DNA from: DASQMT01 sp963839615
GTDB taxonomy: Bacteria; Actinomycetota; Thermoleophilia; Solirubrobacterales; Solirubrobacteraceae
Length of the DNA: 64,000 nt
NCBI GenBank assembly: GCA_963839615.1
Contig: CAWIVY010000010.1
Coordinates: 682,001-746,000 of the forward strand
Direction of reading: 5' to 3'
The notes below the pieces were generated by a model. It was not told where the DNA came from and searched no databases. It saw nothing but the letters and a program-made list of their open reading frames with translations. Shown here in pieces: positions 60,045-64,000 of this stretch (position 1 is its first letter; every line of letters begins with the position of its first letter). The position numbers and the translations under genes were made by a program.

Positions 60045-61115
60045 ATGTCTAGAAACGCGCGCCGACCTACAGACTTCGGCACCGATCCAGCGCGCCGCGG
60101 GACGCTCTCCGAGCTCGACCGTGCGATCATCGAGGCGCTGCAGCACGATGCACGCCAGCCGTTCACTGGGTTGGCACAGCAGCTCCGGACATCCGAGGCG
60201 CACGTGCGCCGGCGCGTGAAGGCGCTCGTCGACGCGGACCTGATCGCGATCACCGCCGTCGCCGACCCTCGGGTCTTCGGGCTCGAGTCGCTCGCTTGGC
60301 TGGGGCTGTCCGTTGCGCCGGGGCGCGTCGAGGCAGTGGCGGAGTCGCTGGTGCAGATGCCGCGGATCGACTACGCCGTTATCACCGCCGGTGAGTTGAA
60401 CGTGATGGCCGAGGCGGCGTGCGCGACGAGGGACGAACTTTACGACCTCGTGCTGGCGGTGCGCTCGCTTCCCGGCGTTGTGCGGACCGAGACTTTCGTG
60501 TACCTGCGGCTGCTCCGCCAGAGCTTCGACTGGAGTCGCGGCGAAGCCGCGCGGCGTTCGGAGGTCCGCGCCGTCCGCGCGGCCGTGCTGGAGCCCCTCG
60601 ACGTGGCGATCATCCAGGCTTTGCAGCGCAACGGCCGCGCCTCCTTCCGGAAGCTGGGGCATGACCTCGGCGTCTCAGAGCGCATCGTCTCCGCGCGCTA
60701 CGTCGAGCTGACCGCGATAGACGCGGTGCGCGTGACCGCGGTCGTAAATCCGCTCAACCTCGGCTGGAGCGCGATGGCGTGGCTCGGGATCCGCGTCGCC
60801 GGGAGCGTGCAGTTCGAGCACGTGGCGGCCGAGCTCGGCAAGATCCCCGAGATCTCCTATCTCGTGGTCGCGTCCGGCCGCTACGACCTGATGGCGGAGG
60901 TCGTCTGCCACACCTCCGATGATCTCCTCGGCACGCTGACCGGGCACATCGGTGCGATCGAGGGGGTCGCGACGGTGGACCTCTTCTACTACCTGCGGCT
61001 GCTCTATCGCACCACCGCGGGGGCATGGAGCGCAGCGCGCTCGCTCGCGCCCGGCCCCGCCCCCGGCCTCGACAGTCGAGGGCTCAGAAAACCGACCAAC
61101 CAGTCAGCGTCGTGA
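60045..61115 (+). CDS. Tandem Lrp/AsnC-family regulator
   Basis: A 356-residue protein containing two Lrp units. The first has a helix-turn-helix (about 20-70; LSELDRAIIEALQHDARQPF) and a ligand domain ending YLRLLRQSFDW; the second starts LEPLDVAIIQALQRNGRASF (about 182) and ends YYLRLLYRTTAGA. Each unit is standard, so the protein is an internal fusion or duplication, likely forming a dimer-like unit by itself. The ATG 60045 faces the ureohydrolase gene across a short spacer, so it probably regulates it and the cluster in response to a nitrogen compound. Confidence 0.9.
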   Translation: MSRNARRPTDFGTDPARRGTLSELDRAIIEALQHDARQPFTGLAQQLRTSEAHVRRRVKALVDADLIAITAVADPRVFGLESLAWLGLSVAPGRVEAVAESLVQMPRIDYAVITAGELNVMAEAACATRDELYDLVLAVRSLPGVVRTETFVYLRLLRQSFDWSRGEAARRSEVRAVRAAVLEPLDVAIIQALQRNGRASFRKLGHDLGVSERIVSARYVELTAIDAVRVTAVVNPLNLGWSAMAWLGIRVAGSVQFEHVAAELGKIPEISYLVVASGRYDLMAEVVCHTSDDLLGTLTGHIGAIEGVATVDLFYYLRLLYRTTAGAWSAARSLAPGPAPGLDSRGLRKPTNQSAS

Positions 61116-62013
61116 ACGCGTCGAGCGCTGCGACCGCGCCGATCGAGTTGCCGGCCGGGTCGAGCCGGGGACTCCAGGCGCAGAGGGCGCCGCGGCTGGG
61201 TATCACCGCGACGATGCCGCCGCCGACGCCGCTCTTGGCGGGCAGGCCGACGCGGTAGGCGACGTCTCCCGCGCCGTCGTAGGTTCCGCACATCAGCATG
61301 ACGGCGTTTAGGCGCTTCGCGTCGCTGCGCGAGAGCACTCGCGCTCCGTCCCGCTGAACGCCGTGGCGCGCGAGGAAGACGGCGGCGAGCGCCAGGTCCC
61401 GGCAGCTCATCTCGATCGCGCACTGCCGGAAGTAGTGGTCGAGCACCAGCGCGACGTCGTTCCGGAGCTTGCCGTAGCTGGCGATGAGGTGCGCGAGTGC
61501 CGCGTTGCGATGACCGTGCTCGACCTCCCATGCCGCCACGGCCGGGTCCGGCCGGATCGCGGGATTGCCGCTTTGGTCCCGCACGAACTCGCAGACCGCG
61601 CCAAAGGCGTCGCCCGTCACGCTGAGCAGGTGGTCGGTGACGACCAGCGCGCCGGCGTTGATGAAGGGGTTGCGCGGTACGCCCTGATCGTATTCGAGCT
61701 GCAGCAGCGAGTTGAAAGGGTCGCCGGAGGGCTCACGGCCGACGCGGTCCCAGATCGCCGGGCCGTCCCGGGCGACGGTGAGCGCGAGCGCGAACGCCTT
61801 GGAGACGCTCTGGATCGGGAACGGCTGCTGCCAGTCGCCGACGCCCTGCACCTCGCCGTCGACGGTCGCGAGCGCGAGGCCGAAGGCGCGCGGATCGGCC
61901 GAAGGGACGGTGGGGGGGTCGTCGACGACGAAGGCCTCGCCGATCGACTGGGCGGCGCTCATGCTCCGCTCGAGGAGCCCGCGGTAGTCCTCCGCGGCCA
62001 CGTGCTCGTGCAT
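61084..62013 (-). CDS. glsA: Glutaminase
   Basis: A 309-residue serine-dependent glutaminase (beta-lactamase fold). The nucleophile lies in FPIQSVSKAFALALTV (S-x-x-K), with NAGALVVTDHL, KSGVGGGIVAVIP and NSLLQLEYDQGVPRNPFINA as further signatures. It converts glutamine to glutamate and ammonia. ATG 62013 overlaps the DUF1116 stop (TGATG). Converges on the regulator gene, overlapping by about 30 bp. Family length is normal. Confidence 0.93.
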   Translation of the reverse strand: MHEHVAAEDYRGLLERSMSAAQSIGEAFVVDDPPTVPSADPRAFGLALATVDGEVQGVGDWQQPFPIQSVSKAFALALTVARDGPAIWDRVGREPSGDPFNSLLQLEYDQGVPRNPFINAGALVVTDHLLSVTGDAFGAVCEFVRDQSGNPAIRPDPAVAAWEVEHGHRNAALAHLIASYGKLRNDVALVLDHYFRQCAIEMSCRDLALAAVFLARHGVQRDGARVLSRSDAKRLNAVMLMCGTYDGAGDVAYRVGLPAKSGVGGGIVAVIPSRGALCAWSPRLDPAGNSIGAVAALDAFTTLTGWSVF

Positions 62014-63305
62014 CAAACGGGCGACGAGGGGGCCTCCGGCCGCGCTTCGGCCGAGCGTTCGGCGTAGGCCGCAGCCGCCGCCTCGAAGCAGCCCATCGGC
62101 GCTGCCATGAGCCCGGCCCCGATCTGGCCGCCGTTGCGGCCGGCCACCCCGACGTCCATCAGCGGGGCGATGCCCGATGCCACGACGCGATCGACGTCGA
62201 TCCCGATAGGCGTGCCCCGGAAGCTGAGCGCGGGAATCCGGTACACGGGATGCTCGCCCACGGTGATCTCGTACATCCGCAGCGTGTTGGCGACCATCTG
62301 CTCGGGGCTGCCGCCCTGGTAGTCCTGCAGCGGGAACGCGGCCGCCTGCGCGAAGCCGCCGAGCCCCACCGTCTCGTTGATGATGCTCTCCCCGCCCATG
62401 AGCTCGATGTCCTCGGCCGTGAAGCCCTCGGCCAGCTTGGCCTCGACCTCCGGCAGCCCGGAGCGGAACCACTCGTCACCCAGGCCGCTCACCCGGATCG
62501 CGAACTCCCGGCACGAGAACGTCATCGCGGTCACGAGGGTGCTTCCCTCGATGTCCCGGGCCGAGTCCGCCGCGGCCTTCGAGGCCGCCATCGACAGCCG
62601 CAGGAAGAAGTAGTCGTTGTCGACCATGAACGCCACCGTCGCACGGGTCTCGTCCGGCAGCCGGCTGCTCACGTCGAGCAGGTGGGGCAGTAACTCGCGT
62701 GTGAACAGAAGCGTCGCCGCGGCGTTGCGGCTATGCAGCTCGTCGCCCATGTTGAGCGCGCGCCGGATGATCGGCTTGAGCGGGATCCCGCCCTCGGCGC
62801 CGTGCAGCGCCTCCGCCAGCACGGGTGCCACGACGTCCTGCAGGAACAGCAGGCTCTGGCGGACGTCCTCGTCGTACACGCCGTAGTTGAGCCGCTTCGG
62901 GGACGAGCCTTCGAACGAGTTGCAGAACGCGACGTTCCCGTGCGTCCGGTTCTCGACCACGAAGACGGGCATCGACGCGGTGTAGATGCCGGCCAGCGAC
63001 CCCACGCAGCCGAAGTCGTGGCATGCGCCGAGCGGGATCCGGCCATCGCTCAGCTTGGCGTCCGCGTCGGCGTCGTCGTTGGCGAGCCCCTCAAACAGCG
63101 CCCCTCCGATCACCGCTTTGCGCTGGCCGCCTGTGTAACGCTCCCACGGCATCGGCGCGCCCGACGTGAGGATCGTTTCCGGGCTCATCCCGGGCACGAC
63201 CTCGCCCGCGGGCCGGACGCCCACGAGCACGGGATCGGCGCTCATCATGCGCTCCACGGCCTGCTGATTCGCCCGCTCGCGTTCAGCGACGGTCGTTACG
63301 CTCAT
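62013..63305 (-). CDS. DUF1116 family protein (AllG/YlbE-like)
   Basis: A 430-residue protein, ATG 63305 with TAGGAGA 7 nt upstream. It has the N-terminal ERMMSADPVLVGVRPAGEV, then GALFEGLANDD, ENRTHGNVAFCNSFEG, LNMGDELHSRNAAAT and GVAGRNGGQIGAGLM that are conserved in DUF1116. In E. coli this family (YlbE, also called AllG) is one subunit of oxamate carbamoyltransferase in allantoin use, together with FdrA and a DUF2877 protein; neither partner is in the window. The overlap with the glutaminase start indicates an operon. Confidence 0.82.
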   Translation of the reverse strand: MSVTTVAERERANQQAVERMMSADPVLVGVRPAGEVVPGMSPETILTSGAPMPWERYTGGQRKAVIGGALFEGLANDDADADAKLSDGRIPLGACHDFGCVGSLAGIYTASMPVFVVENRTHGNVAFCNSFEGSSPKRLNYGVYDEDVRQSLLFLQDVVAPVLAEALHGAEGGIPLKPIIRRALNMGDELHSRNAAATLLFTRELLPHLLDVSSRLPDETRATVAFMVDNDYFFLRLSMAASKAAADSARDIEGSTLVTAMTFSCREFAIRVSGLGDEWFRSGLPEVEAKLAEGFTAEDIELMGGESIINETVGLGGFAQAAAFPLQDYQGGSPEQMVANTLRMYEITVGEHPVYRIPALSFRGTPIGIDVDRVVASGIAPLMDVGVAGRNGGQIGAGLMAAPMGCFEAAAAAYAERSAEARPEAPSSPV

Positions 63306-63398
63306 TCGGCGTCTCCTATGGATGGTTCGTGAGTCGAGCCAATGGCGGGCGGCGGGCGCCCGGCGCAACCGGTTGGCCGGTCCGGGCGCCGCCGCCGC

Positions 63399-64000
63399 TC
63401 ATGACGTCGGTTCTAGTTGCGGCGTGTCGTCGCCCACGGGCTCGACGTTCAGCTCGCCCGGGTCGGGCGCGAACACCTCGCGCGGCTCGGGAAACAGCCG
63501 CAGAGCCAGCGGGTACACGATCGCCACGATCACCGCGGCGACGAAGAACCCGATGTCGGTGCCGTCGGTCAGGTCCGTGCCGGGACCGACGTACCACGCC
63601 GTGTTCGTGAACAGCAGGCCGATCGCCGCACCGATGAGCCAGGGCCCGACCGCCCGCCAGTTGAGGCCGCCGGTGAACCAGTAGCGGCCGCCGCGCTCGC
63701 CGCGGTTGAAGACCTGCAGGTCGTCCTGGAGATAGAACCCCCTGCGGTGGTACAGCCCGATGATCATTATGACGATCCACGGGATCGAGAACACGGCGAG
63801 GAGGCTCAGGAACGTCGAGACGCTGTCGATCAGGCCCGAGAAGAAGTAGCCGGCGTACACGAGTGCCGTCGCGGCAACGCACGCCACGGCGGTCGCCTGG
63901 ACGCGGTTGAGGCGCGGGATGATCGACGAGGTGTCGAGGCCCGTTCCGTACGTGTTGATCACGGCCTGCGCCGTGCCGGATGCCAGGCCGAGGTAGATCA
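63399..64000 (-). CDS. NCS1-type nucleobase/allantoin permease, C-terminal part
   Basis: The frame is open at the window edge, so about 200 residues of the C-terminal half are present. INTYGTGLDTSSIIPRLNRV, YHRRGFYLQDDLQVFNRG and GRYWFTGGLNWRAVGPWLIG with five hydrophobic helices match cytosine/purine/allantoin-type NCS1 symporters. The C-terminal tail (about 30 residues) is acidic and polar. It is followed by the DUF1116 gene on the same strand, 93 bp apart. Substrate not readable from this part; a nitrogen-rich ring or ureide would fit the cluster. Confidence 0.85.
   Translation of the reverse strand, partial: IYLGLASGTAQAVINTYGTGLDTSSIIPRLNRVQATAVACVAATALVYAGYFFSGLIDSVSTFLSLLAVFSIPWIVIMIIGLYHRRGFYLQDDLQVFNRGERGGRYWFTGGLNWRAVGPWLIGAAIGLLFTNTAWYVGPGTDLTDGTDIGFFVAAVIVAIVYPLALRLFPEPREVFAPDPGELNVEPVGDDTPQLEPTS

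Overview
The window looks like the chromosome of a high-GC actinobacterium, most likely class Thermoleophilia (Solirubrobacterales-like). This rests on the very high GC, frequent GTG/TTG starts, many NTGA stop/start overlaps, LamG and PA14-rich secreted proteins, and a double haem-copper oxidase locus; it is inference, not a database match. No phage, insertion sequence or CRISPR array was seen.

Layout. 1-15.4 kb is a surface-polysaccharide region: PIG-L deacetylase fragment, DUF4910 protein, RmlC-like epimerase, SDR epimerase, GT2 glycosyltransferase, an unrecognised protein with a duplicated Cys-containing module, a LamG membrane protein, a giant PQQ-type sugar dehydrogenase/PKD/PA14 protein, a nucleotidyltransferase, a GT2-WecG fusion and an RmlA-like protein that lacks the nucleotide-binding signature. 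13.6-19.2 kb is a dense regulatory island: an ECF-like sigma factor, three LuxR-type or receiver proteins with eroded receiver sites, one canonical NarL-type regulator and a histidine kinase. 19.4-26.5 kb is housekeeping (acpS, NAD(P)HX repair, CBS, alr, CCA/poly(A) polymerase, M28 peptidase, HIT, cold-shock protein), with two related palindromes at 21.4-21.55 kb. 26.6-31.7 kb holds a secreted protein, a GAF-GGDEF-HD-GYP protein, a lipoprotein, a zinc-ribbon protein and a glycosyltransferase.

31.8-43.8 kb is respiratory. One oxidase is A2-type (YSHPAV motif) with a cytochrome-c-fused subunit II; its genes include a tandem USP-like protein, subunit III, a 35-residue membrane protein and CtaG. 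The other is A1-type (GHPEV motif) with subunit II, CtaB and two small membrane proteins. A lipoprotein with both a haem-c site and a cupredoxin domain sits at the end and is a plausible electron donor. 43.0-56.7 kb mixes lipid and general metabolism (enoyl-CoA hydratase, PAP2, YbhN-like, thioredoxin reductase, a frameshifted subtilase, 3-hydroxyacyl-CoA dehydrogenase), a STAS/SpoIIE partner-switch pair, NUDIX, OsmC, DUF1015 and a CAP protein. tRNA-Pro(TGG) at 56.76 kb is followed by a gene-poor 2.1 kb stretch with a decayed MOSC gene and a small membrane protein.

58.9-64 kb is a nitrogen-compound cluster: an atypical ureohydrolase facing a tandem Lrp/AsnC regulator, then a glutaminase, a DUF1116 (AllG-like) protein and an NCS1-type permease that runs off the window. 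It is the best candidate for an incompletely described pathway here.
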